Below, piece by piece: positions 17,978 to 28,508 of a DNA stretch of 64,000 nt. The stretch's first letter is position 1; each line of letters opens with the position of its first letter. The position numbers and the translations under genes are program-made. Under the pieces are notes generated by a model that had not been told where the DNA came from, ran no database searches, and saw nothing but the letters and a program-made list of their open reading frames with translations. The stretch is from Lysobacterales bacterium. GTDB taxonomy: Bacteria > Pseudomonadota > Gammaproteobacteria > Xanthomonadales > SZUA-5. Location: NCBI GenBank assembly GCA_022844135.1, contig JALHMG010000003.1, positions 62,001 to 126,000 on the forward strand. The letters run 5' to 3'.

Positions 17978-19375
17978 TCAACGCAGCCACATCCTCGCCG
18001 TCCTTGCCGGCAAGCTGAAGGTATAGTTGGACGAGGTAATGCGCACAACGCTTGTGCTCAGGACGTCCCGGTAGTCGGTGTTCCACCACAGCACGCTGCC
18101 GCTCATGCCGACGTTTGCAGTCACGGTCGAGCCGCACTTGTTGATGCCGACGATGCCGCGGTTGCCACGTCGGAAAATCAAATGGCAATCGCTATAGGAC
18201 AAAACTTGCTGATCGAGGCCCTGCGCGGCGTTGTGAAAACGAATCATGGCGGTCAAATCGGTTCGCTTGTACGCATCTACCCAGCGATTATCGCCGCTCT
18301 CGTTGTTATCCGAGTACAGGAGCGGTACACCGCCGTTGCGACCCATCACATAAGCGTATGCAAGCTTCTCGTCGGTGGGATCGAGTATCAGATAGCGAAA
18401 GCCGCTGTTATTGGGAATATCGTGGGTCACCGTGAATGTTACGGCTCGCGACGACGCAAGCGCCTGACCATAGGCACCTGGATCGACCAGCCGGTTCATG
18501 CTGCCGCCGAATCCCAACGCCGCCCTGATCTGCGCAAATAGTGGGAAGTCGTAAGCGCCATGGTCGGTGCCATCAAGATAAGGTTTCAAAAAGCGCTCGT
18601 ACTCCGATTCGCCGGCACCACCGCCAGTGATCACTTCGCCGAACACATGGACACCACTTTTGATCGCGGGCGTCAGCACATTGTTCACGTGACTCAAGCT
18701 CATATGCTTGGCGGCGTCGATGCGAAATCCGGTCACGCCCAGCGTTTTCAACGCATTGAGATACGATTGCTGCTGCTGCACCACCCAGGTGTTAGGCACC
18801 AGATCAGGCAAGCCAACATCGCCGCCGCCGCACAAGCGCCAGTTCTGGACTTGCCAGACATTGTTGTAATCGTTGATGCATTGCGCAGGACCAAAGTCCC
18901 ATTGCGACAGGAAATTGCTCGTAAGCGTTCCGAACAGGCGCTGCTGATTCCAATAACTCTGATTGCTGGCGTAGGTATTGAGAATTCGCTGACCGGGGTA
19001 ATTGAGATCGCTGCGCTGGGCCGCTTCATTGGCCATGTGGTTCAACACGATGTCGGCGTACACCTTAACACCCTGGCCGCGCAGCGCGTTCGACATCGCA
19101 CGAAAGCTGTCGGTATTGCCAAGCGGGTGTTCGATGACGCGATAGTCCTGAGGCTGATATCGCGCCCACCAGGCGCTGCCCTCGCTTTTCAGCGGCGGCG
19201 CAACCAACACACTGGCATAGCCGAGCTGCTTTATCTCTTGGGCCCGCGCTTGAATGCGCGAGTACGGCCAATTGAATGCGTGCAGCACAACTTCGGCCTG
19301 TGCCGCGCTGGCGCCCAACAGACTTGCGGCAACAAGCCACCGAGACCGCTGCGCGGTCTTCAAACTAGAAAGCAT
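17978..19375 (-). CDS. Secreted alpha-amylase (GH13)
   Basis: Endo-hydrolysis of alpha-1,4 glucans outside the cell. A signal peptide ends near residue 27 (WLVAASLLGASAAQA). The four GH13 regions are readable: DIVLNHMA (I), GFRIDAAKH with the nucleophile Asp (II), HVFGEVITGG with the acid Glu (III) and FTVTHDIPNN (IV; family FxxNHD, here THD). The C-terminal beta domain ends NYTFSLPARTARMWL. The start is fixed by GGGGAGGA 5-6 bases before the ATG, with 465 residues. It stands alone between tonB3 and the hybrid kinase. Confidence 0.92.
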   Translation of the reverse strand: MLSSLKTAQRSRWLVAASLLGASAAQAEVVLHAFNWPYSRIQARAQEIKQLGYASVLVAPPLKSEGSAWWARYQPQDYRVIEHPLGNTDSFRAMSNALRGQGVKVYADIVLNHMANEAAQRSDLNYPGQRILNTYASNQSYWNQQRLFGTLTSNFLSQWDFGPAQCINDYNNVWQVQNWRLCGGGDVGLPDLVPNTWVVQQQQSYLNALKTLGVTGFRIDAAKHMSLSHVNNVLTPAIKSGVHVFGEVITGGGAGESEYERFLKPYLDGTDHGAYDFPLFAQIRAALGFGGSMNRLVDPGAYGQALASSRAVTFTVTHDIPNNSGFRYLILDPTDEKLAYAYVMGRNGGVPLLYSDNNESGDNRWVDAYKRTDLTAMIRFHNAAQGLDQQVLSYSDCHLIFRRGNRGIVGINKCGSTVTANVGMSGSVLWWNTDYRDVLSTSVVRITSSNYTFSLPARTARMWLR

Positions 19376-19539
19376 GTGAATCCTCCCCAGGACAGTTGCG
19401 CGGACACCATCGCGCCGCGCGCATTGGCGACGCTCCCCGGCTGCCAACGCGGTGCAAAGCCTATGCGGGAATTGCAACAAACGGCGATAGGTTGCAATCG
19501 TATTCAGGTGCGATGCGCTCAGTTTCGCGCGAAAGCGAA

Positions 19540-19573
19540 TTTAGCCGGGCGCCGGAATCGGCGCCCGGCTAAA
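19540..19573 (-). terminator. Strong hairpin after the hybrid kinase gene
   Basis: A perfect 14-bp stem (TTTAGCCGGGCGCC with its complement GGCGCCCGGCTAAA) and a six-base loop sits seven bases past the kinase stop. It lacks a clean T-run on either side apart from the AAA/TTT at the stem base, so it could be a terminator or RNA-stabilising structure. Confidence 0.5.
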
Positions 19574-19579
19574 CATTCG

Positions 19580-22369
19580 TCACGCGGTCAGCAAACGCTG
19601 CAACTCGTCGGCCGCTCGACGGAACTCGATACTGGCTTGCCGAGCCATGCCCGCCGTATCGCGCAATGTTCCGGATCGAGCGCCGTGCTCGATCAGTTTG
19701 GCGAGGTCCGATAGCGCCATCGCGCCCAGATTGGCACTCGTAGACTTGAGCGAATGCGCTGGCGCGATCATCGCCTGGACGTCGCCCCGCTCAGCCGCAC
19801 TGTTGAGAATCTGCAGGTTCTTCGGCGTGTCTTCCAGGTACACCTTGACCAAGGACGTAAATTCGCTACCCATCACATCGATCAATTCGTTGACGATGCT
19901 TTCGTTAATCGCCGGCGCTTGGGGCGTCAGCCGCACGGGTTCGCTAAGGCGCGTTGGTACGGGCGCCGATGCGGCCTGCTGCGGCGGCGTTGCGGGAGCT
20001 GGCGTTGGTAAGGGCGAGACCGGCGCCGACATAGGCTGCTGGAGAGGCGCCGCTGCTGGTTCGGCACGTTTACCCTTAGGCATCCACTTGCGAATGGTCT
20101 GCTCAAGCAAACCGCGATTGAGCGGCTTGCTCATGTAGTCGTCCATGCCGGACGCCAGGCATTTTTCGCGGTCGCCCGCCATCGCGTTGGCGGTCATCGC
20201 GATGATTGGGATTCGCGGCAGATTCTTTTCCTGTTCCAAGGTGCGCCGCGAACGCGTTGCGGTGTAGCCATCCATCACCGGCATCTGGCAATCCATCAAC
20301 ACGACATCGAAGCCGCCCCGACCCATCAGATCGAAAGCCTCCTTGCCGTTCTCGGCAACTTCGAGCGTGATTCCGATCAATCCCAACAAACGCTGCGCGA
20401 CTTGACGATTGACCGGATTGTCCTCAACCAGGAGCGCATGACCGCCAAGCTTGGCGGTTTCGCCGGTCGACGGTGCAACCTCGACATTCGGCGCGGGCTC
20501 CTTGCCCAGTCGCGCGGCTTCCTCCAACAGATTGAAGCGACGTTCGCCACCCGCATCCACCTGGAGAACTTTGTTCAGCGCCGACATCATATCGGCGTCG
20601 CTGTACTGACGCTTGACCGCAATGCTGCGCGCCGCGTCGCCTGCCAATTCTGCAGGCGTGGTCTCTTCGCCCTCGATATGGACCATCTTCAGCCGCTCCA
20701 ACGTCGGCTCGCGTCCAACGTTGCGATACAGCGCCGGAGCGGTGGTGCGCATGCTGCCGAGATCGACGATGGCAACGTCGAAGGCCCAGTTCTCTCCCAA
20801 GGTGGCCGACGACTTGAGCTTGCTCAAAGCATCGGCAGTGGTGTTCGTCGAAATCTGACTCATGCCCCACATCTGGCACTGGCCGCTCAAACGCTGCGTC
20901 AGGCGCTGATCGCTGCTGACGATGAGCGCACGCGCGCCGGTGAGATCGCGGCGATGCGTATTCACATCGCCGAGGGCTTTCAACATCGGCACGCTGAACC
21001 AGAACACCGAGCCCTTACCGAGTTCGCTCTTTAGCCCTATCTTGCCGCCCATCAATTCGATGATGCGCTTGCAAATGACGAGTCCGAGCCCGGTACCTCC
21101 ATAATTGCGTGTCGTCGAGGTGTCGGCCTGCGAAAACGGCTGGAACAACTTTTCAGCTTTCTCGGGCGAAATCCCGACACCCGTGTCGCGTACGGCAAAC
21201 AAAATTTCGCTATGCGTGCGCGTTTCGCCGCGTTTGCTGATCTGGATGGCGATCGATCCCTTCTCGGTAAACTTCACCGCATTACTGACGAGATTCGAGA
21301 GCACCTGGCGCAGTCGAACCGGGTCGCCGCGGCAGGCAAGCCGAACGTTAGGATCGAAGCTCACAGAGATCTTCAGGCCCTTGTTGTCGGCCGACCGCTC
21401 CATCAGCCGGAACACCGAATCGACGACTTCCTTGAGATTTAATCCAACGGTTTCGAGTTCCAGCTTGTTGGCCTCGATCTTTGAGTAATCGAGGATGTCG
21501 TCGATGATCCGAAGCAGATGCCGCGCGGAGGTGTAGGCGGTGTTGAGGTACTCGCGCTGGTCGACTTCGAGTTTGGTATCGCGCAAGATTTCGAGCAACG
21601 GGATGATGCCGTTGAGGGGCGTGCGCATCTCGTGGCTCATCGTTGCGAGAAACTCGCCCTTGGCCATATTCGCGGCCTCGGCCGACTGTTTGGCCAATTC
21701 CATTTCCTTCTCGAGATTGCGATGCCGCTCGAGTTCGCCACGCAGTTGCAAAAGCTCGCTGTCCGGAGAGGGCGCCTCAACGGCGCGCACCAAGAGCGAG
21801 GGCGCAGGGTTAGCTGTTGGCAGAGGCCCGGCGTCTGGCTCGGCATCGGACTCGTCGCGGGCAACGAACCAATTGCCGACGACCATCAGAACGGCAAGCG
21901 CCGCAGCTGCGATACCACCGCGCGCACCGAACAGTTGCACCAGGGTCGGCAACAGCATCACCACGAGCACGCCGCCCATCAGCAAGCGCTCGGCGCGGAA
22001 CATCCAGACGGCGGCAACAGCCAGGCCAACGATGGTGATCGCGAGCGGTAAATTGAAGTCGTTCTGCACAATGCCGAACGCCACCGCTGCCCCACCCCAC
22101 ATCAATGCGCTGAGGATCAACAGCGCCTGGGCGATCAGGAACGCAAGCTCATTGTCGCGATCGGCCAGACCGCGCACCCAGGCTGCGCCACCGGCGAGGC
22201 CCAACTGCAGAACTATCCATACGGCGATCGTCGGCACGGCCGCCAGATTCATCGATCCGTAAGCTGCGGCAAGCGTCAACGCCGCGCTACCAAAACACCA
22301 CGCCGCAACGGCGCGCACTATCGCCAATCGCCTCTGTTCAGCGATGGCTCGCGTCTTCGATGGATCCAT
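19580..22369 (-). CDS. RpfC-like hybrid sensor histidine kinase
   Basis: Membrane sensor kinase of 929 residues from the ATG at 22369 (an upstream start at 22456 adds 29 residues). About six membrane segments (roughly residues 20-165) precede a linker. Next come HisKA (phospho-His in [15 protein letters not shown]) and HATPase ([23 protein letters not shown]). A first receiver lacks the acidic pair (LIVSSDQ). The second is canonical ([30 protein letters not shown]), and an Hpt domain ([15 protein letters not shown]) is C-terminal. The architecture resembles RpfC, but no rpfF/rpfG adjoins. It follows the FimX-like gene by 129 bases and probably works with it. Confidence 0.88.
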   Translation of the reverse strand: MDPSKTRAIAEQRRLAIVRAVAAWCFGSAALTLAAAYGSMNLAAVPTIAVWIVLQLGLAGGAAWVRGLADRDNELAFLIAQALLILSALMWGGAAVAFGIVQNDFNLPLAITIVGLAVAAVWMFRAERLLMGGVLVVMLLPTLVQLFGARGGIAAAALAVLMVVGNWFVARDESDAEPDAGPLPTANPAPSLLVRAVEAPSPDSELLQLRGELERHRNLEKEMELAKQSAEAANMAKGEFLATMSHEMRTPLNGIIPLLEILRDTKLEVDQREYLNTAYTSARHLLRIIDDILDYSKIEANKLELETVGLNLKEVVDSVFRLMERSADNKGLKISVSFDPNVRLACRGDPVRLRQVLSNLVSNAVKFTEKGSIAIQISKRGETRTHSEILFAVRDTGVGISPEKAEKLFQPFSQADTSTTRNYGGTGLGLVICKRIIELMGGKIGLKSELGKGSVFWFSVPMLKALGDVNTHRRDLTGARALIVSSDQRLTQRLSGQCQMWGMSQISTNTTADALSKLKSSATLGENWAFDVAIVDLGSMRTTAPALYRNVGREPTLERLKMVHIEGEETTPAELAGDAARSIAVKRQYSDADMMSALNKVLQVDAGGERRFNLLEEAARLGKEPAPNVEVAPSTGETAKLGGHALLVEDNPVNRQVAQRLLGLIGITLEVAENGKEAFDLMGRGGFDVVLMDCQMPVMDGYTATRSRRTLEQEKNLPRIPIIAMTANAMAGDREKCLASGMDDYMSKPLNRGLLEQTIRKWMPKGKRAEPAAAPLQQPMSAPVSPLPTPAPATPPQQAASAPVPTRLSEPVRLTPQAPAINESIVNELIDVMGSEFTSLVKVYLEDTPKNLQILNSAAERGDVQAMIAPAHSLKSTSANLGAMALSDLAKLIEHGARSGTLRDTAGMARQASIEFRRAADELQRLLTA

Positions 22370-22498
22370 TGTCGCCCCCGTATTCTTCTTGCCGCGAACC
22401 CAAAAACCTCGTGCATCTGTGCCATCGCCAGCCCGCCGCAATCGGACCCTGGTCATCTCCGGACCAACGACAGCGACAGGCCGTATCTGACTTGCCCG

Positions 22499-25207
22499 TT
22501 AGAGCGCCGACGCGCTGAAATCGAACCCCAGATCGGTGCCGGGCTGTTGCACGAAGTTGCCTTGAATCAAGTCCACACCCAAGGTCCAGAGCGATGCCGC
22601 ACTCTGCGCATTCTCGACCTTGGCTGCGATTACGTACTTGCCGCCATCGTGCGCGGCGCGAATCAACGTTCGCAGCTCATCCGGCGCATGATTTCCATTG
22701 CCCTTGGTGTATTTGTCCGCCAGCTTCAGGAAATCGGCGCTGAGCACGCTGAGCAACTGCAACGCTGTCAAACTGCCATCGTATTCGTCGACCACCACGC
22801 GCACGCCAAGCTTGCGCACGGCCTCGAAGAACGCCAGCGCCTCGCGCATGCTCGACAGCACATCGCTCAGTTTGACTTCCAGCGTCACCGCATCGGGCGA
22901 TATGCGCCGTGTTTCCAACTGCTGCTTCAGCCACGGAATGCGCTCAGCATCCATGGTGCTTTCGACGCATTGGTTGATGAACAGCCGCACCGGTCGGCCC
23001 TGGCGCTTGCGGTCTTCGATGATCCGCAAGCATTGCGCCAGACACCAGCGATCGACGGCTGCGACCAGGCCCGCCGAGCGCGCTGCTTCCAGCACCTGCG
23101 CCGCGCCGATGATCTCGCCGGACTCGCCGCGCATACGCAACAACACTTCGTACTGCTCTTCGCCCGTTGAATGCAGCGAAACGATGGGCTGGAAAAGCAA
23201 CTGCAATTGATCGTCTTCGAGCGCGCGCCGAACCGCATCGGCGAGCGAAGTGCCCTCGCCTACCGCCTGCGCCTCGTGCAAGGCAATGTGTCCCGGCTGT
23301 TGGCGAGCCCGCGCCGATGCGCGCTCGGCAGCATTCAACATATCGCTGGCGTCGGCCATGTGCACCGAGAACGGTGCGATCCCGACGCGCGCAGCGACGC
23401 GCACACTGTGCTTCTCGGCTTCGATCAGGTCTTGGGCCAGTCGAGCGATCATGGCCGCCCCCAGACCCTTCAGCGCGGCAACCTCGCGCACGCCGCTCAG
23501 CAGTATGAAGCTGGAATCGCCATACCGCGCAGCCAATTCATCCTCTTGGGCGAAACTGGCGATCGTTGCCCCGAGCTGCTTCATCACCGGCTCGTAGACC
23601 GCCAATCCGCGCTGCTCGCGAAGATTCTGAGCGCCGTCGATTTCGATAAACAATACGCCGCCTCGCTGCTGGCTGCGGTCGTCCACGGCCAGCAGGTCGT
23701 TCAAACAATCGATAACATACGTGCGGTGGTACAGCCCTGTGGTGCTGTCGCGCGGGTCGAGCACGCGCTTGCGCGCGATCTGACGAGCTCGGCGTGCGCG
23801 GTTGTTCACAGCAGAAATCAAATGCTTGGGTCGAATCGGTTTGGCGAGGAAGTCGTCCCCTCCTGCCGACAGCGCTTCGAAGTGCTTTTCGGAATCCTGC
23901 TCGCCTGAGAGAAAAACGATCGGCGTGTTGATGAACTGATCGCGCTCGCGAATGATCGAGGTCAGCTCCATGCCAGAGATATTCGGCATGTACAAATCCA
24001 TCAGGATCAGATCCGGCTTGAAACGCTCCAGTCGATCCAGCGTTTCCAATGGATCGGTGATAGCCAGGGTGTCGAAACCGGCTTTGCGTAGCACCGACTC
24101 GGCAAATATGGCCTGACTGCGATCGTCCTCGACGATCATCACTTTGAAGGGTTCGGCGCTCGGCAATTCCATCAGATCGCGAATTCGCGCCGCAGCGTCC
24201 TTGACCGGCATGGGCAAGGTGACGAAGGCATCGGCGCCTGCACGCATCGCTTTTAGCCGCGACGCCAGATCGTTGGCCGAGGAAAACGCCAGCAACGGAA
24301 TCTTCAGCTGCGTGCGCGCACGGACACGCTTGATGAACTCGCCCAGGTGCTCGATCTGTTCGAAAAACGTACCGTCGGTGACGATCGCCTCGGGCGACAA
24401 CGAGCCCAGCATTTCCTTGAGTTCTTCGGGCGAATCGACACGCTCGACCTGAAATTTCATGCCCAGCAACTGTTGCGTCAACTCGCGCGCGAAGGGCGCG
24501 ATGTCGGCGAGGTAGAACACCCGCCCGGTTGCCAATCGGGGCGCTTCTTTCTCGATCGCGACCGGGGCTTTCGGTACCGGCGGCGACGGGGCCGGCTGAT
24601 CGAGCCCGAAAACACTGGTCGAGTTAACGATTTGCGCTGGCGCATCCAGGCGCAGCCCAGGCGGAACCGGATCGCCCAGAGCCCATTCTTTCGGCGCCGC
24701 AATCGTCATCTGCGCGGGCGCCTTGCCGTGCGTCTCGCTGCTGATCGGCGCAACGTCGTGCTGGCTGAAGCGCCGCCAGTAATCCTCCGGCGCGCGCAGG
24801 AACATCGGCACATTGGCGCCGGCCAGCTTGTCTGCAGGCGCAACGATGAAGTCGCGAACGGTGCGGATTTGCGGCGCTGGCGGGTTCGCCACTTCGATCA
24901 GCGCATCGAGCAGGCCCTCGATGCGCTGCCGATCGCCATCATCGGGCAAGCGCAAATGCTTGATCAGCGGCTCAAGCGCGCGTTCGATCTGAAACAGCTT
25001 CTCGCTGGCATCCACCAGACCATAACGGCCCGCAGCGCCGGCCAGGCCTTGTACGTCCTGATACAGCAACGTGACGGTATTGACGTCCCAGTCGCCCTTG
25101 CACACGCGGAGGCCGCGCTTGCGAACGGCTTCGGCGCGGCGCGGCAGGTGCTTGAGAAACGCTTGCCGGAGCTCGGCGTTGTGTTGGGATTCGTCCTTCG
25201 GGAGCAC
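22499..25207 (-). CDS. FimX/Filp-like degenerate GGDEF-EAL response regulator
   Basis: 902-residue cytoplasmic protein starting with GTG; a stop lies 11 codons upstream. Order: an Hpt-like helical domain without a clear histidine (to about 110), a receiver-like domain with no acidic pair, a canonical receiver (MIVEDDRSQ, LILMDLYMPNISG), GGDEF domain, EAL domain. The GGDEF motif is YGDSSF (near residue 560) and the EAL motif is EVLLR (near 686), so neither cyclase nor phosphodiesterase activity is expected. Pseudomonas FimX and Xanthomonas Filp are degenerate in the same manner, bind c-di-GMP through the EAL domain and control type IV pili. Function is inferred by that likeness. Confidence 0.72.
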   Translation of the reverse strand: MLPKDESQHNAELRQAFLKHLPRRAEAVRKRGLRVCKGDWDVNTVTLLYQDVQGLAGAAGRYGLVDASEKLFQIERALEPLIKHLRLPDDGDRQRIEGLLDALIEVANPPAPQIRTVRDFIVAPADKLAGANVPMFLRAPEDYWRRFSQHDVAPISSETHGKAPAQMTIAAPKEWALGDPVPPGLRLDAPAQIVNSTSVFGLDQPAPSPPVPKAPVAIEKEAPRLATGRVFYLADIAPFARELTQQLLGMKFQVERVDSPEELKEMLGSLSPEAIVTDGTFFEQIEHLGEFIKRVRARTQLKIPLLAFSSANDLASRLKAMRAGADAFVTLPMPVKDAAARIRDLMELPSAEPFKVMIVEDDRSQAIFAESVLRKAGFDTLAITDPLETLDRLERFKPDLILMDLYMPNISGMELTSIIRERDQFINTPIVFLSGEQDSEKHFEALSAGGDDFLAKPIRPKHLISAVNNRARRARQIARKRVLDPRDSTTGLYHRTYVIDCLNDLLAVDDRSQQRGGVLFIEIDGAQNLREQRGLAVYEPVMKQLGATIASFAQEDELAARYGDSSFILLSGVREVAALKGLGAAMIARLAQDLIEAEKHSVRVAARVGIAPFSVHMADASDMLNAAERASARARQQPGHIALHEAQAVGEGTSLADAVRRALEDDQLQLLFQPIVSLHSTGEEQYEVLLRMRGESGEIIGAAQVLEAARSAGLVAAVDRWCLAQCLRIIEDRKRQGRPVRLFINQCVESTMDAERIPWLKQQLETRRISPDAVTLEVKLSDVLSSMREALAFFEAVRKLGVRVVVDEYDGSLTALQLLSVLSADFLKLADKYTKGNGNHAPDELRTLIRAAHDGGKYVIAAKVENAQSAASLWTLGVDLIQGNFVQQPGTDLGFDFSASAL

Positions 25208-25370
25208 GGCGATCTCGGTCAGCGCATCAGCGCAAAACTATAACGCGCCAAGCCGTTGGGATGGCGGGGAAATGGGCCTCAAGTGTTGCAACGACACAGG
25301 AATTTTGATGGTCGTCGAACCGACAGCGCACTCTCCGCCAATTTTTTTTTTGCCTCCTCACTTGGCAAGC

Positions 25371-28300
25371 TCAACCGTCCACCTTCGCCCGCTGCTCCGC
25401 CAACACCCTGCGTGCCGACTCGATTTTTGCCTGCGCATACGCCACGGCGCGCGTCGCGTACTGACGCGCAGCGGGCGTGGGGACATCCATCGCCGCGCCC
25501 AGCATCCATTGCGCCTCAGCGACGCGGTCCAGGGCGGCGTTCGGCGCGGTGTAACCTTTGACCACTTGCGGGTTCTGCCACAGCGTGAGGGCCGCCGCGT
25601 CGATGGCTTTAGTGGCCTCGGCGATGGTTTTCAGACGGCGCTTGAGGGGATGCTCGTCATCCAACACCAGGGTCGGATCGGCGCGCAGCAACGCCGCCTG
25701 CTCGGCCTCGATCTGCGTTTTCGCCAGCGCCCAGAGCGCCTTCGCCGCGTTCAACTCGTCGAGCAGGTCGACGACACTCGATTGCAGTTTGCCGATATCG
25801 ACCAAGGCCGCCTGCCGCGCCGCCAACGCCTCAATCGACGCCTTCGAACGCGGATCGAGGCGCACGTCGAGGCTTCCTTCGGCGCGCGCCTCGCCATAGC
25901 GCAGCTTGACGACATAGCTGCCCGGCAGAACCGATGGCCCAGCCGGATCGAACAGGCCCGGCGGTGCTGGCGATCGCGGCGGCGTCATTGCCAGATCCCA
26001 GACCCAGCGATTGATGCCCTGTTTAGGTTCGATCTCGACAAAGCGCATCAAGGCACCGCTGCGGTCGCGAATTTCGATACCGAGCTTCGCCGCAGGCCTG
26101 GCCGGATCGGGCGGCGGCGCGTTGGCCTTGCGCACGCGCTCCGCATCGATATCCGGGTGCGGCAGATTCGGATCGTTGAGCGCAAAGGTCAGCACGCCGC
26201 CCGGGCTCTGGTTCTCGCCCATGTACGCGGAGTTACCGCCGAAACGTGGTCCAGCTGGCTGCTGGATGGAGACCAGCGTGCCGGGCGTGGTGTCCACCAG
26301 CGCCAACGGCGTCGTCGGCAGGCCGCGGATCATCGCGCGCAAAGCGCCAACGTCGTCGATCACGAAGAACCCGCGGCCATGCGTTCCGAGCACCAGATCG
26401 TCTTCGCGCCGCTGGAACGCCAGATCCATCACCGATACCGAGTTCGGCAGTCCGTGCGTGAAACGCTGCCACGTCTCGCCCGCATCGAAGGACAGAAAAA
26501 AACCCAGCTCCGTGCCCAGGTACAGCAGTTTCGATTCGACGGGATCCTCCATCAATGCCAGCGCGTAGCCGGTGACGCCCTTGACCGGCAACTGCGTTGA
26601 ACGAGCGCCGAAATCGTCGACACGCCAGGCATACGGCGCCATGTCGCCATTGCGATGATTATCGATGACGACGTACGCGCGCCCGGCCACTTGCTGCGAG
26701 GGGAAGATGTGCGCCAGGTAGCCATCGCCCGGCGCGCCGCGGAGCGACACCTCCTTCCAGTCGCCGCCGCCGTTGCGCGTCACGTGCAATCGCCCATCGT
26801 CGCTGCCGGCCCAGATCGCACCCTGCGTCAGCTCGCTGGTCGCCAACGCAATCAACGCGTTGTGATTTTCAGCGCCAGTGATATCGGGGGTCAGGCCGCC
26901 GTTTTTGCTTTGATCCTGGCGCGCCTTGTCGTTGCGGGTGAGGTCCGGCGAGATCGTTCGCCAGGTTTCGCCGCGATCATCGCTCTGATGAACGAACTGG
27001 CTGCCGAAATAAATGGTGCCGCTCGCGAAGGGGTCTTGCGCCAGCGCCGCGTTCCAATGGAAACGCAACGGCACGGCTTCGTCGTCGGCTGCCGGTCGAA
27101 TCATGCGCTTGGATCCGGCCTTCAGGTCGTAGCGCACGATGTAGCCTTCCTGGCTCATCGCATAGCCGCGCGAAGCGTCGTCCGGATCCGGCATGGTGTC
27201 GAATCCATCGCCGAAATTGACCTCTCGCCAGTGGTGATTCTGAATCCCGCCGGCTTCCCAAACCGCGCTCGGGCCTTGCCATGAGCCGTTGTCCTGCAGG
27301 CCGCCGTAGATGTTGTACGGCTGCTCGTTATCCACGCGCACGTGGTAAAACTGGCTGAGCGGCAGGTTGGTGACGAAACGCCAGGTGGCGCCGCGATCGT
27401 AGGAAAATCCGACGCCGCCGTCATTGCCGTTGATCAGCAGTTCGCCGCGTTCCGGATGTACCCACAGCGCGTGATGATCGGGGTGCAGGTCATCCCAGCC
27501 GATGAAGGTCTCGAACGTCTTGCCGCCGTCGTTCGACACCTCGCCGACGACAGCGAGTTTGTAGATGCGCTCAGGCCGTTCGGGGTCGACGATCAGATCG
27601 GAGAAATAGAACGGCCGCGGATGGATGTTGACGCTCTCGTTGACCTTGGCAAAGGATTCGCCGCCATTGTCCGAGCGCATCAGCAGATTGGCCTCGGCCT
27701 CTACGAGCGCGTAAATGCGATTGGGTTCGCTCGGAGCCAGTGCCAGCGCGATGCGCCCCAGCTCGCCGGTCGGCAAGCCCTCGGCGACGCCCAGCTTCTG
27801 CCAGCTTTCGCCGCCATCCACCGAGCGATACAAAGCCGATCCAGGACCACCGGACTTGAACGAATACGGCGTGCGCGCAAATTCCCAAAGCGATGCGTAC
27901 AAACGATTTGGATTGTGTGGATCGATGATCAACTCGCTGGCGCCGGTGCGTTCGTTGCCGGTGAGCACAGCGCGCCAGGACTTGCCACCGTCCGTCGACT
28001 TGTACACGCCCCGCTCGCCACCGCCGCTCCACAAGCGCCCCAACGCCGCAACCCAAATCGTCTGACTGTCCTGAGGGTGCACAACGATGCGATGAATACG
28101 CTCGGACGATTCGAGACCCATCAGCTGCCAGGTCTGACCGGCGTCCGTCGAGCGATAGACGCCGCCGCCGATGGAGGCCGAGTTGCGCACGTTGCCCTCG
28201 CCCGTTCCCACCCATACCGTGTTTGCGTTCTGCGGATCGATCTCGATGGCGCCGATCGCGTGCACCGCTTCTTTGTCGAATACGGCGCTCCAGGTGATTC

Positions 28301-28508
28301 CGCTATTGGTGCTCTTGAACACACCGCCGGTAGCGCCGCCGATGTAGACCACGTTTGGATTGGCCGGATCCGCCGCGATCGCCGCTACGCGTCCGCTCAT
28401 TGCCGCCGGCCCGATCGAGCGTGCTTTCATGCCAGCCAGCAGACGCATATCCACGCTCGCGTGCGCGGCTGAAGCCAACAACAATCCAGTGAGCAAAAGC
28501 GCGCGCAT
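25371..28508 (-). CDS. Secreted sortilin/VPS10-like beta-propeller protein
   Basis: 1045 residues with a signal peptide (MRALLLTGLLLASAAHA). The body has many BNR/sortilin repeats of the form S-x-D-x-G-x-T-W (STNSGITW, STDAGQTW, STDGGKSW, SVDGGESW, SFDAGETW), typical of a ten-bladed propeller. A beta-sandwich and a helical tail from about residue 880 follow. Such proteins are often labelled glycosyl hydrolases, but no catalytic residues can be named here. The start is set by GAGGAG seven bases before the ATG, which overlaps the yidD stop (TGATG). It probably acts in the periplasm or outside. Confidence 0.85.
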   Translation of the reverse strand: MRALLLTGLLLASAAHASVDMRLLAGMKARSIGPAAMSGRVAAIAADPANPNVVYIGGATGGVFKSTNSGITWSAVFDKEAVHAIGAIEIDPQNANTVWVGTGEGNVRNSASIGGGVYRSTDAGQTWQLMGLESSERIHRIVVHPQDSQTIWVAALGRLWSGGGERGVYKSTDGGKSWRAVLTGNERTGASELIIDPHNPNRLYASLWEFARTPYSFKSGGPGSALYRSVDGGESWQKLGVAEGLPTGELGRIALALAPSEPNRIYALVEAEANLLMRSDNGGESFAKVNESVNIHPRPFYFSDLIVDPERPERIYKLAVVGEVSNDGGKTFETFIGWDDLHPDHHALWVHPERGELLINGNDGGVGFSYDRGATWRFVTNLPLSQFYHVRVDNEQPYNIYGGLQDNGSWQGPSAVWEAGGIQNHHWREVNFGDGFDTMPDPDDASRGYAMSQEGYIVRYDLKAGSKRMIRPAADDEAVPLRFHWNAALAQDPFASGTIYFGSQFVHQSDDRGETWRTISPDLTRNDKARQDQSKNGGLTPDITGAENHNALIALATSELTQGAIWAGSDDGRLHVTRNGGGDWKEVSLRGAPGDGYLAHIFPSQQVAGRAYVVIDNHRNGDMAPYAWRVDDFGARSTQLPVKGVTGYALALMEDPVESKLLYLGTELGFFLSFDAGETWQRFTHGLPNSVSVMDLAFQRREDDLVLGTHGRGFFVIDDVGALRAMIRGLPTTPLALVDTTPGTLVSIQQPAGPRFGGNSAYMGENQSPGGVLTFALNDPNLPHPDIDAERVRKANAPPPDPARPAAKLGIEIRDRSGALMRFVEIEPKQGINRWVWDLAMTPPRSPAPPGLFDPAGPSVLPGSYVVKLRYGEARAEGSLDVRLDPRSKASIEALAARQAALVDIGKLQSSVVDLLDELNAAKALWALAKTQIEAEQAALLRADPTLVLDDEHPLKRRLKTIAEATKAIDAAALTLWQNPQVVKGYTAPNAALDRVAEAQWMLGAAMDVPTPAARQYATRAVAYAQAKIESARRVLAEQRAKVDG

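Noticed and set aside
18560-19714. 384-codon frame antisense to the amylase gene
   Set aside because: It overlaps conserved GH13 motifs on the other strand and resembles no family.
25330-25365. T-run near 25340 as a terminator
   Set aside because: A long T-tract is present but no stem precedes it on the plus strand and no plus-strand gene ends there.
27342-28472. 376-codon frame antisense to the sortilin-like gene
   Set aside because: Shadow of the repeated propeller blades; no start signal.
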